A stretch of DNA of 64,000 bases from UMGS1663 sp046964515 (GTDB taxonomy: Bacteria; Bacillota; Clostridia; TANB77; CAG-508), in NCBI GenBank assembly GCA_046964515.1, contig JBKUYM010000005.1, forward strand, positions 1-64,000. The letters are read 5' to 3'. Made by a program: the position numbers and the translations under genes. The notes beneath the pieces were generated by a model. That model worked only from the letters and a program-made list of their open reading frames with translations. It had not been told where the DNA came from and searched no databases. Each line of letters opens with the position of its first letter. The first letter of the stretch is position 1. Of the stretch, positions 44,385 to 52,865 are shown in pieces.

Positions 44385-47030
44385 TTATAAATGTGTAAGC
44401 CTTTCTTTAGTTGTCTTTAACATTTCTTCATATTTTGTTAATTTATCTTTTTCTTCTTGTATTTTAGATGCTGGCGCTTTACTTGTAAATCCAGGATTAG
44501 AAAGCATTTTTGTAGCTCTTTGTACTTCTCCTTCTAATTTTTGTACTTCTGCTTCTAACCTTTTTCTTTCTGCTTCTATATCTACTAATTCTTCAAAAGG
44601 AATGTAGATTTCCATGTGTTTGGTAATAATGGATATGGCATTTTGTGGAATCTCTTGTTTATCTTGAGCAAAAGTAATTGTATTAGCAAATCCTAATTTC
44701 ATCAAAAATCCTTGTGATTGTTTAATCGCGTTTTTCAAATCCTTTGTTAGGAATATTAATGTTGATTTTTTAGAAGGATGTACATTCATATTGGTACGAA
44801 TATTTCTAATACCAATAATCATTTCTTTCATTTCTTCTACTTGTGCTTCCTCCTGTTCAAAATTTAGAGTTTCTTCAAATACAGGCCACTTGGCAATCAT
44901 AATACTTTCATCATTATGATATAATTTACTATAAATCTCTTCTGTAATAAAAGGCATTACTGGATGTAATAATTTCAAACTATCTTTTAATACCTTATTT
45001 AATGTCCATAATGCTGCATCCTTCGTAAGACTGTTTTCTTCATATAAACGAGGTTTTACCATTTCTATATACCAATCACAAAAAGCATTCCAAATAAAGT
45101 CATATATTTTTTGTGTTGCTACCCCTAATTCATAATGTTCTAAATTATTCGTAACTTCTTTAACAACTTGATTTAATTTAGTTAAGATCCATTTATCTTC
45201 ATAGGCTAAATTTTCTGGTACTTTTTCTGATATTAAATAATGAAGTTCTTCTTCCTCCTGTCCTAATACAAATTTAGAAGCATTCCATAGTTTATTAGCA
45301 AAATTAGATGCTGCTTCTAACTTTTCTGGCATATAACGTATATCATTTCCTGCCGTAGTACCTAGTATTAGAGAAAATCTCAAACTATCTGTACCATATT
45401 GATCAATAATTTCTAATGGATCGATTCCATTTCCTAAAGATTTTGACATTTTTCTACCTTGTGCATCTCTTACAATTCCATGGATAAGAACATCTTTAAA
45501 AGGCGGTTTTCCCGTATGTTCTATTCCTGAAAAAATCATTCTAGCTACCCAAAAGAAAATAATATCATAGCCTGTTACTAAAGTATTTGTTGGATAAAAA
45601 TATTGGAAATCTTGCGTTTGCTCTGGCCAACCTAAAGTTGAAAATGGCCATAAAGCAGAACTAAACCAAGTATCTAATGTATCTTCATCTTGATGAATAT
45701 GGTTACTTCCACATTTTGTACATTTTGTTGGTGCTTCCTTAGCAACCATCATATTTCGGCAATCCTCACAATAATAAGCCGGTATTCTATGACCCCACCA
45801 TAATTGTCTTGAGATACACCAATCCTGTATATTTTCCATCCAATTAAAATAAATTTTATCAAACCTTTCTGGAATAAACTTTACTTCTCCTGACTTAACA
45901 GCTTCTATCGCAGGCTCTGCTAACGGTTTCATTTTTACAAACCATTGCTCTGAAATATGTGGTTCAATCGTATGATGACAGCGATAACATTTTCCTACAT
46001 TATGTGTATAATCTTCTATTTTTACTAAATTTCCTGTTTCTTTTAAGTCCTCTACAATCTTTTTTCTTGCCTCTAATAAATCCATTCCTTGGTATGCTGG
46101 TACTAAATTACCCATTTTGAAGTTTTCATCAAAAACTTCTATAATTTCCAATCCATGTTTTTGTGCTGCAGCATAATCATTTGGGTCATGTGCTGGTGTT
46201 AACTTAACAGCTCCTGTACCAAACTCTCTTTCTACGAATTCATCTGCAATAATTGGAATTTCTTTATTCATAATCGGTAATATGACTGTTTTCCCAATTA
46301 AATCTTGGTATCTTTCATCATCAGGATGTACAGCAACACCAGTGTCCCCTAGCATAGTCTCTGGTCTAGTAGTAGCAACTATAATATAACGGTCTTCCTC
46401 TTTTACTTTATAACGAATATGCCATAAATGAGTTGGTTCCTCTTCATATTCTACTTCTGCATCTGAAATAGATGTATTACAATACGGACACCAATTAATC
46501 ATTCTTTTTCCTTTATAGATTAATCCTTTTTCATATAATTTCATAAAAACATACGTAACTGCATTAGATAATCCTTCATCCATTGTAAATCTTTCACGAG
46601 ACCAATCACAAGAACAACCTAATTTTTTTAATTGCTTAATAATCGTTCCACCATATTCTTTCTTCCAATCCCAAGCTCTTTCCAAAAAGCCTTCTCTTCC
46701 AATATCTTCCTTTGTAATACCTGCTTCTTTCATTTTAGCTACAATCTTAGCTTCTGTAGCAATCGCAGCATGATCCGTTCCTGGAACCCAAAGTGCATTA
46801 TAGCCTTGCATCCTTTTATAACGAATTAAAATATCTTGAATGGTTTCATCCAAAGCATGCCCCATATGCAATTTCCCTGTAATATTAGGAGGCGGAATTA
46901 CAATCGTATATGGCTCTTTTGTTCTATCTTCCGATGGTTTAAAATAACCATTATCCTCCCATTTTTTATAAATTTTATCTTCAAATTCTTTAGGTTCATA
47001 CTTTCCCTCTAATTTATGTTTCTCACACAT
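44385..47030 (-). CDS. valS: Valyl-tRNA synthetase
   Basis: 881 residues from ATG 47030 (MCEKHKLEGKYEPKEF), with AAAAGGAGGAAAAGGAT upstream. The longer frame runs back into a 48-bp repeat and the T-box. HIGH motif: PPPNITGKLHMGHALD. KMSKS motif: GRKMSKSLGNGIDP. Zinc-type CPYC/CRNM and CTKCGS pairs and the CP1 editing domain (TTRPETMLGDT) are present. A C-terminal coiled-coil arm follows (ERKRLEAEVQKLEGEVQRA). Expression is controlled by a Val-type T-box leader. Confidence 0.98.
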   Translation of the reverse strand: MCEKHKLEGKYEPKEFEDKIYKKWEDNGYFKPSEDRTKEPYTIVIPPPNITGKLHMGHALDETIQDILIRYKRMQGYNALWVPGTDHAAIATEAKIVAKMKEAGITKEDIGREGFLERAWDWKKEYGGTIIKQLKKLGCSCDWSRERFTMDEGLSNAVTYVFMKLYEKGLIYKGKRMINWCPYCNTSISDAEVEYEEEPTHLWHIRYKVKEEDRYIIVATTRPETMLGDTGVAVHPDDERYQDLIGKTVILPIMNKEIPIIADEFVEREFGTGAVKLTPAHDPNDYAAAQKHGLEIIEVFDENFKMGNLVPAYQGMDLLEARKKIVEDLKETGNLVKIEDYTHNVGKCYRCHHTIEPHISEQWFVKMKPLAEPAIEAVKSGEVKFIPERFDKIYFNWMENIQDWCISRQLWWGHRIPAYYCEDCRNMMVAKEAPTKCTKCGSNHIHQDEDTLDTWFSSALWPFSTLGWPEQTQDFQYFYPTNTLVTGYDIIFFWVARMIFSGIEHTGKPPFKDVLIHGIVRDAQGRKMSKSLGNGIDPLEIIDQYGTDSLRFSLILGTTAGNDIRYMPEKLEAASNFANKLWNASKFVLGQEEEELHYLISEKVPENLAYEDKWILTKLNQVVKEVTNNLEHYELGVATQKIYDFIWNAFCDWYIEMVKPRLYEENSLTKDAALWTLNKVLKDSLKLLHPVMPFITEEIYSKLYHNDESIMIAKWPVFEETLNFEQEEAQVEEMKEMIIGIRNIRTNMNVHPSKKSTLIFLTKDLKNAIKQSQGFLMKLGFANTITFAQDKQEIPQNAISIITKHMEIYIPFEELVDIEAERKRLEAEVQKLEGEVQRATKMLSNPGFTSKAPASKIQEEKDKLTKYEEMLKTTKERLTHL

Positions 47031-47049
47031 ATCCTTTTCCTCCTTTTTT

Positions 47050-47097
47050 GTCCTTTGGGGACGTTGATTAATGGACAAAAGTGTCCATTGGGGACAC
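47050..47097 (+). repeat. 48-bp triple-hairpin repeat, copy D
   Basis: GTCCTTTGGGGACGTTGATT..., tail TGTCCATTGGGGACAC. It sits in the valS mRNA leader between the T-box terminator and the ribosome binding site. Confidence 0.92.
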
Positions 47098-47127
47098 TGA
47101 TTATCTTTTTGTCTATTGCAGACCATC

Positions 47128-47385
47128 AAAAAAAGCCTTTCCCTATTGTAAGGGCAAGACTTCTATTTCTCACGGTACCACCTTAATACGATAAATAAAA
47201 AAATTATTTATCCTTAACTTGCTTGTTAACGTTAGCGAAACGAGTATAACTACTAATCTTTCATTATACCAACTCCAAAGCTACCTTCCATTTTCTTTCC
47301 TATTAGAAGTTCTCAGCAGGTTACTTCTATTCTCTGTGATAGTAAGTTAAAATGTACTCCTCTTTTTCTTTGTTTTTCTATTATG
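47128..47385 (-). promoter_or_regulatory. T-box leader (valine)
   Basis: The T-box sequence AAGGTGGTACCGTGAG lies at 47184-47169 on the minus strand. It is followed by a terminator (GTCTT.CCCT/AGGG.AAAGGC, then T7). GAGTA/TACTC closes stem I. GTT A directly precedes TACTC, placing GTT (Val) in the specifier position, the same arrangement as in the Ile leader. Confidence 0.9.
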
Positions 47386-47391
47386 TTTTCT

Positions 47392-47420
47392 ATATTAGCA
47401 TATTTTATTCATTTTTGCAA
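47392..47420 (-). promoter_or_regulatory. Sigma-A promoter of valS T-box unit
   Basis: TTGCAA and TAATAT with a 17-base spacer, just upstream of the Val T-box. Confidence 0.55.
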
Positions 47421-47487
47421 GATATTGTTCATTTTTCTTATAAAAATTTATAGTGCAGGGGCATTGCACCCCCACACTTTTGTAACT

Positions 47488-47844
47488 TTATACATATTGT
47501 TGCAGTCGATACTTTCCAAGAAAACTCTTATACAGTGTTCCATTCTCATCATCTCTGATAAAATTTTTTCTTTTTATTTCTTTGTCTGTAGAATTCACGT
47601 AATATCTGCTCATTTCGCCCTTCTTTGCGTTAAATATCAGTCCATTCTGTATGTACATAACCGAATACTGTAGTAAAACTACTGTACAATATTCTTCTTG
47701 ACCTGCATAGCTGATTCTTACATAATATGCCGTTTGTTGATTTTTATCTAATTCTATTTTATCTTTAGATAAAACTTCAAAACTAGCATCTGCATCTAAA
47801 ACTGTCCGTAAAAATCTCCTTACTTTTGCATCTTTTTTATGCAT
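47488..47844 (-). CDS. Hypothetical protein
   Basis: 118 residues, basic N-terminus (MHKKDAKVRRFLRTVLDADA), mixed alpha/beta with a central strand-rich part (TAYYVRISYAGQEEYCTVVLLQYSVMYIQNG). No signal peptide or membrane helix and no motif I recognise. The start has AAAGGAGGTAGTCT upstream, supporting a real gene. It is isolated between the valS promoter region and a two-gene membrane/epimerase unit. Function unknown. Confidence 0.6.
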   Translation of the reverse strand: MHKKDAKVRRFLRTVLDADASFEVLSKDKIELDKNQQTAYYVRISYAGQEEYCTVVLLQYSVMYIQNGLIFNAKKGEMSRYYVNSTDKEIKRKNFIRDDENGTLYKSFLGKYRLQQYV

Positions 47845-47943
47845 AGACTACCTCCTTTTTGGTATAGTTACTTTCTACGAGTTGCATTATGTTAATAATA
47901 GCATGTTTTGTCGTATTTTGTCAATTTATTATATTCCTAAAAT

Positions 47944-47970
47944 AAAGAACAGCTTAAGATCTGTTCTTTA
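47944..47970 (-). terminator. Terminator after small membrane protein
   Basis: AAAGAACAG/CTGTTCTTTATTTT hairpin 17 bases past the stop at 47987. Confidence 0.7.
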
Positions 47971-47986
47971 TGACGGTTTATTTTCT

Positions 47987-48181
47987 TTATCTTTTTAAAA
48001 AAAAGAATATTAATAGAACTCCAATCATGGAAATAATAAATCCGACTATTTTAATCCATTTAGCACCTTCATTTTGATCACCAAAACTAAACCATTTTTT
48101 CGTCATGTTGCGAGCACTATATAACATCGTAACCCCTACCGCTGCCATAATAAATCCTATTATTGTTAATGTGATTTCCAT
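47987..48181 (-). CDS. Small two-helix membrane protein
   Basis: 64 residues with two membrane helices (LTIIGFIMAAVGVTMLYSA and WIKIVGFIISMIGVLLIFFFL) joined by a polar loop NMTKKWFSFGDQNEGAK. A conserved-looking small Clostridia membrane protein; function unknown. It is preceded by AGAGAGGATGTTAAACAA and begins 17 bases after the epimerase-like gene, so the two are probably co-transcribed. Confidence 0.72.
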   Translation of the reverse strand: MEITLTIIGFIMAAVGVTMLYSARNMTKKWFSFGDQNEGAKWIKIVGFIISMIGVLLIFFFLKR

Positions 48182-48198
48182 TTGTTTAACATCCTCTC

Positions 48199-49068
48199 TT
48201 AAAAGAATTCTACTGTATATTTACATTCAAATTCTTGTTTTGGTGGAAGCAAAATAATGTCTCCCTTTTGTCTGAACACACCTGATGCGTTAACCGTATC
48301 TGCTGTTGTCTTCCATGGTTCTATGCAAATAAATGGTGCATTTGGTTTTGACCAAATTGCTAAATAAGGAAAACCTGTATAATCCATTGTTAACACAGTT
48401 TTATCTGGATTTTTAGTTTTTAAGCTAATCTTTGTAGATTTTAAGCCCTTCATAATAACAGCATCATTATCAAAAATGTGTGGCTTAATGGTAATTCTTT
48501 TTTTATCATCCATAATATTTTTAGCATATTCTGTTCCTACTAATCCATCTACTAAATATAAAAAGTGAATTTTTTCTTCCTCTTCTTCAAATTCCAGATA
48601 ATAATTTTCCTTTTGTAACGCCTCTAAATTAATTTGAAATGCAGGATGACCTCCTATACCAAAAGGCATATCCACATCTCCATCATTTACCACTTTATAG
48701 ATAGTTGTTAATTTATTTTCATCTAAGCGATAAGTAACAAATAAAGAAAATTCATAGGGAAATTTATCCATTAATTTTTTATTACTCTTTAATACATAGG
48801 AATGAAAATTGTCTAGTTTTGTAATTGGCTCAAATTCCATATCTCTTGCAAATCCATGTTGTGGCATTTCATAAGTTTTTCCATTAATAATGGTTTGATT
48901 TTTTTTAGATTTTCCTACTGTTGGAAATAGAACTGGCCAATGTCTTTTCCAATAGATTCTTCCATTACTATCTATGCAATCTTGTCCTTGGTGTATTTTT
49001 TCTTCTCCATCTAATTTAAAACTGATTAGTTCAGCACCTATCTTCGAAGTTAGTATTTGTGTGTGCAT
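48199..49068 (-). CDS. Aldose 1-epimerase family protein (LacX-like)
   Basis: 289 residues. Galactose mutarotase-like fold: IGAELISFKLDGEE start, then W..HWPVLFPTVGKSKK, the active-site type His pair around PQHGFARDMEF and GIGGHPAFQINL, and the C-terminal FICIEPWKTTADT (acidic base Glu). These mark the LacX-type aldose epimerases acting on sugar or sugar-phosphate anomers. Substrate unknown. First gene of a two-gene unit. Confidence 0.88.
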   Translation of the reverse strand: MHTQILTSKIGAELISFKLDGEEKIHQGQDCIDSNGRIYWKRHWPVLFPTVGKSKKNQTIINGKTYEMPQHGFARDMEFEPITKLDNFHSYVLKSNKKLMDKFPYEFSLFVTYRLDENKLTTIYKVVNDGDVDMPFGIGGHPAFQINLEALQKENYYLEFEEEEEKIHFLYLVDGLVGTEYAKNIMDDKKRITIKPHIFDNDAVIMKGLKSTKISLKTKNPDKTVLTMDYTGFPYLAIWSKPNAPFICIEPWKTTADTVNASGVFRQKGDIILLPPKQEFECKYTVEFF

Positions 49069-49154
49069 AAATAACGACTCCTTTTACTTCTATTTTTGTA
49101 CATCTTGTTTTTCTTTTCTATCATATTGTTTTTTTATGTAAATGTCAAGTTTTT

Positions 49155-50273
49155 TCATCCTATTTCTGCTTCTTCCACATACATTTTTTCTTCTGTTTGT
49201 TCTATTATTTGTGCTTTTCTATCTTGAAATGCTTTTTCTATCCACTCTATGGATTCGATTTCTTCTCTATCTGCTCTCTGTATTGCTCTATGCTTTTTTA
49301 CATCCAACCATCTAGCATAATATTCTATGGGATCTGTTTTTTCTAATTCTTGTAATTTTTGCATTAATTGATAGATTGATTTTGCTTTTATATCCGCGTT
49401 CATATCTTTTTCTACTATTTCTCTTGGAAAATAAATACCGGCTTGTGTACTAATAATGGACTCTTTCAAAACAGACTTTAATGTCTCTTCTAATTCCTCA
49501 TCCTTTACTTGATCTTGGTATACCCCTTTTGTATTATTTAGGACAACAAATCGAAAAAACTGTTTATATACTGCCTTTGTTCTTTGCATTAATATATTAG
49601 CTTGTCTAGCTTTATTGACTTTATACAAATGCGTACTTGCATATTGCATATATTTTTCTTGAAATAATTTTTGAAATTCTATATACATCATCGCTTGTAA
49701 AACAGTTCTTTGTCTTGGCATTTCATTATATAAATATGTTTTTATTCCCTCTTGCAATTTTCGTCTATCTCTTACTAGCTTTTGCTTTTTTTCATAGCTT
49801 TTTTTATCATTTCTTTCTAATTCTTTTACTTCTCTTAATTCTTCATAGATTTCTTTAACCCAACTTTGGCCACTATCTTCTTTTTTTCTATTGCCACTTT
49901 TCTGTCCATCCACTTTTTTTACGTATTCTGGGTTATAACTAATTGTCTGCTCTGTTATATGTATCATGGGATTTTCTTGTGACATGGTTAATTCTTTTAA
50001 AGTTCCCCATACGGCTTCATTTACAGCTGCTCTTTCTGTAAGTTCTCCCGTACTTGAAGGATTATTTAAAACAACGAATCTATAAAATTGCTTATAAATA
50101 TTTTTAGCACCTCTAACCCAAATTTGTATTTTTTGTTCAGCTTGTTTGTCTCCTTTTTCTATATACATTTTTTCTCCAAATAATTTTTTGAATTCAAAAT
50201 ATAAAATGCCTTCTAAAACACTCTTTTCATCCTCTATCCCATAATAGAAAAATCTTTCAAAATTCTTACCCAT
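49155..50273 (-). CDS. Hypothetical protein with an internal duplication
   Basis: 372 residues, no signal peptide or membrane helix. Two copies of a ~90-residue module are visible at residues ~16-100 and ~190-280. The first reads VLEGILYFEFKKLFGEK...NIYKQFYRFVVLNN; the second reads VLQAMMYIEFQKLFQEK...AVYKQFFRFVVLNN. They are separated by a charged helical linker (YEELREVKELERNDKKSY). The YKQF(Y/F)RFVVLNN core is the most conserved stretch. I do not recognise the family. It lies directly after recG on the same strand, with no gap suggesting a functional link. Confidence 0.7.
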   Translation of the reverse strand: MGKNFERFFYYGIEDEKSVLEGILYFEFKKLFGEKMYIEKGDKQAEQKIQIWVRGAKNIYKQFYRFVVLNNPSSTGELTERAAVNEAVWGTLKELTMSQENPMIHITEQTISYNPEYVKKVDGQKSGNRKKEDSGQSWVKEIYEELREVKELERNDKKSYEKKQKLVRDRRKLQEGIKTYLYNEMPRQRTVLQAMMYIEFQKLFQEKYMQYASTHLYKVNKARQANILMQRTKAVYKQFFRFVVLNNTKGVYQDQVKDEELEETLKSVLKESIISTQAGIYFPREIVEKDMNADIKAKSIYQLMQKLQELEKTDPIEYYARWLDVKKHRAIQRADREEIESIEWIEKAFQDRKAQIIEQTEEKMYVEEAEIG

Positions 50274-50326
50274 TTTTTCTCACTTATTCTTTCTATTAAT
50301 TTTTTATATTTACCTTCTTCCGTGTT

Positions 50327-52376
50327 TTATAATTCAATCATTCCCTTTTGAAATTTCTTCTGTATTAATCCTTTTAACCTATAATTCTTCTCTAATAACA
50401 TCTTAGGATCTTCTTGTTCTATTTGTATCGCCAAAGCTTGTACCTGTTTTAAAATAGGCATATCTTCAAATAAGTTAGCAATTTTAAACTCTGGAAGTCC
50501 ATGTTGTTTGGTTCCAAAAAATTCTCCAGTTCCTCTTAATTCCAAATCCTTTTGCGCTATTACAAAACCATCATTTGTACTTTGCATAATTTTCATTCTC
50601 TGTCTTACAACTTCTGAACGACTATCATATTTTAAAATACAATAAGATTGATAAGCACCTCTTCCTACACGTCCTCTTAATTGATGAAGCTGTGCTAAAC
50701 CGAATCTCTCTGCATTTTCTACTACCATGATACTAGCATTTGGAACATTAACCCCTACTTCTATAACTGTAGTAGAAACTAATATATCCATATTTCCTTC
50801 TTTAAATTGTTTCATAATTTCGTCTTTTTCTTTTGGTCTCATCTTTCCATGCAAAAAAGCAACCTTATATTCTCTAAAAATTTCTCTTTCATATTTTTGT
50901 GCTAATTCCATAACTGCTTTTGCATTAATTTCTTCGGTTTCTTCCACTAATGGACATACGACATATACTTGTCTTCCTTCTTCTATTTGTTTTTTAATAA
51001 AATCATTAACTCTATTTTCCATGGATTTGTTAACCGCAAATGTATCTATCTTCTTTCTATTAGGCGGTAATTCATCAATAATTGAAATATCTAAATCTCC
51101 ATATAAAATTAGTGCTAAAGTTCTTGGAATAGGTGTAGCCGTCATAACTAACACATCTGGATTTTCTCCCTTAGCAATCATATTTCCTCTTTGTTTTACA
51201 CCAAAACGATGTTGTTCATCTGTTACTACCAAACCTAATTTCTTAAAAACTACATTTTCTTCTAATAAAGCATGTGTACCAATTAAAATGTCAATTTCTC
51301 CATTTTGTAGTTTTTCTAAAATCTCTTCTTTCTTCTTTTTGGTAATACTACCAATTAATAATCCACATTTGATGTTCCATTTTGATAAAATAGCTTCAAA
51401 GCTTTCTAAATGTTGCGTAGCTAAAATAGCTGTTGGTGCCATAATTGCCACCTGATAGCCACATTTTACGGCTTTATAACTTGCCACTATGGATACCACT
51501 GTTTTTCCGTGAGCCAACATCACCTTGTAATAAACGATTCATTGGCTTTTCTTGTTCCATATCCTCGTCAATTTCCTCTAATACTTTTAGTTGTGCTTTT
51601 GTCAAATGAAAAGGTAATTCATTAATGACATCTGACATTTTTACGACTTTATCATAAGCAATTCCTGTTTCTTCTACGGTTTCATTTTTTAGACTCATTA
51701 AGGCTAATTGCATAGATAATAATTCTTCAAATACTAGTCGCTTTCTAGCCTTTTCAAATTCCGAAAAATCTTGTGGAAAGTGAATTTTGTAGGTAGCCTG
51801 GTTAATTTCCTCTAATTGATAGGTTTTTTTTATGTATTCTGGCAATGTTTCTGGTAACTTTCCATGTATTATTTCCAAACCGTTTTCGATAATTTTACGT
51901 ATTGTATTTTGTGATAATTGATAAGTTAATGGATAAATCGGAATAATCTTTCCTGTGTTTTTTGAAGTATTTTTGTCATCAAATACAGGAGAATTCATTT
52001 CTATTTTTCCATATTTCACAGAAACTTTCCCATAAAATTTATAGGTTTTACCTATTTCAAATCGATTTTTTAAATAACTTTGGTTAAACCAAGTAATCTG
52101 ACAAGTACCAGATTCATCACGTACTACCAATTTATAAATAGCCATACTCTTTCGAATTCTTGCTTCACTAATTCTAGAAACAGCAATCGCTTCAATAAGT
52201 GCTTCTTCCCCTTCTTCTAACTCTGCAATTAGCTTTGGCTTTCCTCTATCTTCGTATTGTCTTGGATAATAGGTAATTAAATCCTCTAATGTAGCAATTC
52301 CTAGCTTATTTAATAGTTTTGCTCTAGTTGGACCTACCCCTTTAATATATTGTACTTCTTTTTTTAACTCTTGCAT
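50327..52376 (-). CDS. recG: ATP-dependent DNA helicase RecG, split by a CGG +1 frameshift
   Basis: Frames 52376-51474 and 51523-50327 join through C|GGA at CGG 51509-51507 to give 682 residues, the normal RecG length. The junction lies in Walker A: the zero frame reads GDVGSRKNSGIH and stops, while the shifted frame reads GDVGSGKTVVSIV. The wedge/OB domain (residues ~60-150) carries FYGKVSVKYGKIEM. Helicase motifs after the junction include the DEQH box VVTDEQHRFGVKQRG, TATPIPRTL and QLRGRVGRG. RecG remodels stalled forks. Without the shift there is no ATPase, so the product must depend on the frame change unless the gene is dead. Confidence 0.96.
51507..51509 (-). other. CGG +1 frameshift site in the RecG Walker A motif
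   Basis: In-frame context GTT GGC TCA CGG AAA AAC AGT (codon 290). Skipping the C reads GGC TCA|GGA AAA ACA GTG, i.e. GSGKTV, the universally conserved P-loop glycine. Confidence 0.93.
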
Positions 52377-52520
52377 TTTTTCTCCTTCCTTGTTATTCGA
52401 AAGTAAAATGCTTTTTTACGTTTTTATTCTAACATGTTTTTTTTAAAATGCAAAGATGATTTTGTATTTTTATTTATAAAATAGGTAAATATTTTTATTC
52501 TTTATATTTTTCCCATGGCT

Positions 52521-52560
52521 ATTTCATAAAATATTACAATTTTGTAATATTTTATGAAAT
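52521..52560. repeat. Perfect inverted repeat, 19-bp arms
   Basis: Arm ATTTCATAAAATATTACAA is followed by TT and its exact reverse complement. There is no flanking T run, so it is not an obvious terminator. It may be a cruciform, an operator or the remnant of a mobile element. Confidence 0.85.
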
Positions 52561-52647
52561 TCCCCTGACGTAAAGCCTTTTATGTTCTAATAATCTAACT
52601 TTTTGTATAATTATCCACCAGTGTAACTCAATGTCAGCAACTTTTAA

Positions 52648-52689
52648 AAAAATAGTGTAATTATCAATTAAAATAATTACACTATTTTT
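52648..52689 (-). terminator. Terminator downstream of prepilin-like gene
   Basis: AAAAATAGTGTAATTAT pairs with ATAATTACACTATTTTT (17 bp) around an 8-base loop; minus-strand T7 follows. Confidence 0.8.
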
Positions 52690-52865
52690 AGTTATAATAA
52701 TAATCTCTGAAAAAAGACCACAAAATTCTTATACAACCATGTACCCTTTTTTAAAAACTTGTTTTATAATTAATTCAATTCATATCTTCTCTAACCTATT
52801 CTTTATTTTGTTTTATTTAAGTCTTATTTAGTTTATTATTATCCTATATAAAGAATTTTAAAGTG

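Larger units (their letters stand above)
52377..52865. other. Intergenic region with two strong inverted repeats
   Basis: About 490 bases between the prepilin-like gene and recG, both on the minus strand. It contains the terminator hairpin at 52648-52689, the perfect palindrome at 52521-52560, and the recG promoter region near 52400-52450. I found no ORF with a ribosome binding site. Confidence 0.6.

Noticed and set aside
50727..51455. 242-residue plus-strand ORF opposite recG
   Set aside because: It is antisense to conserved RecG helicase motifs, has no ribosome binding site and shows low-complexity shadow composition.
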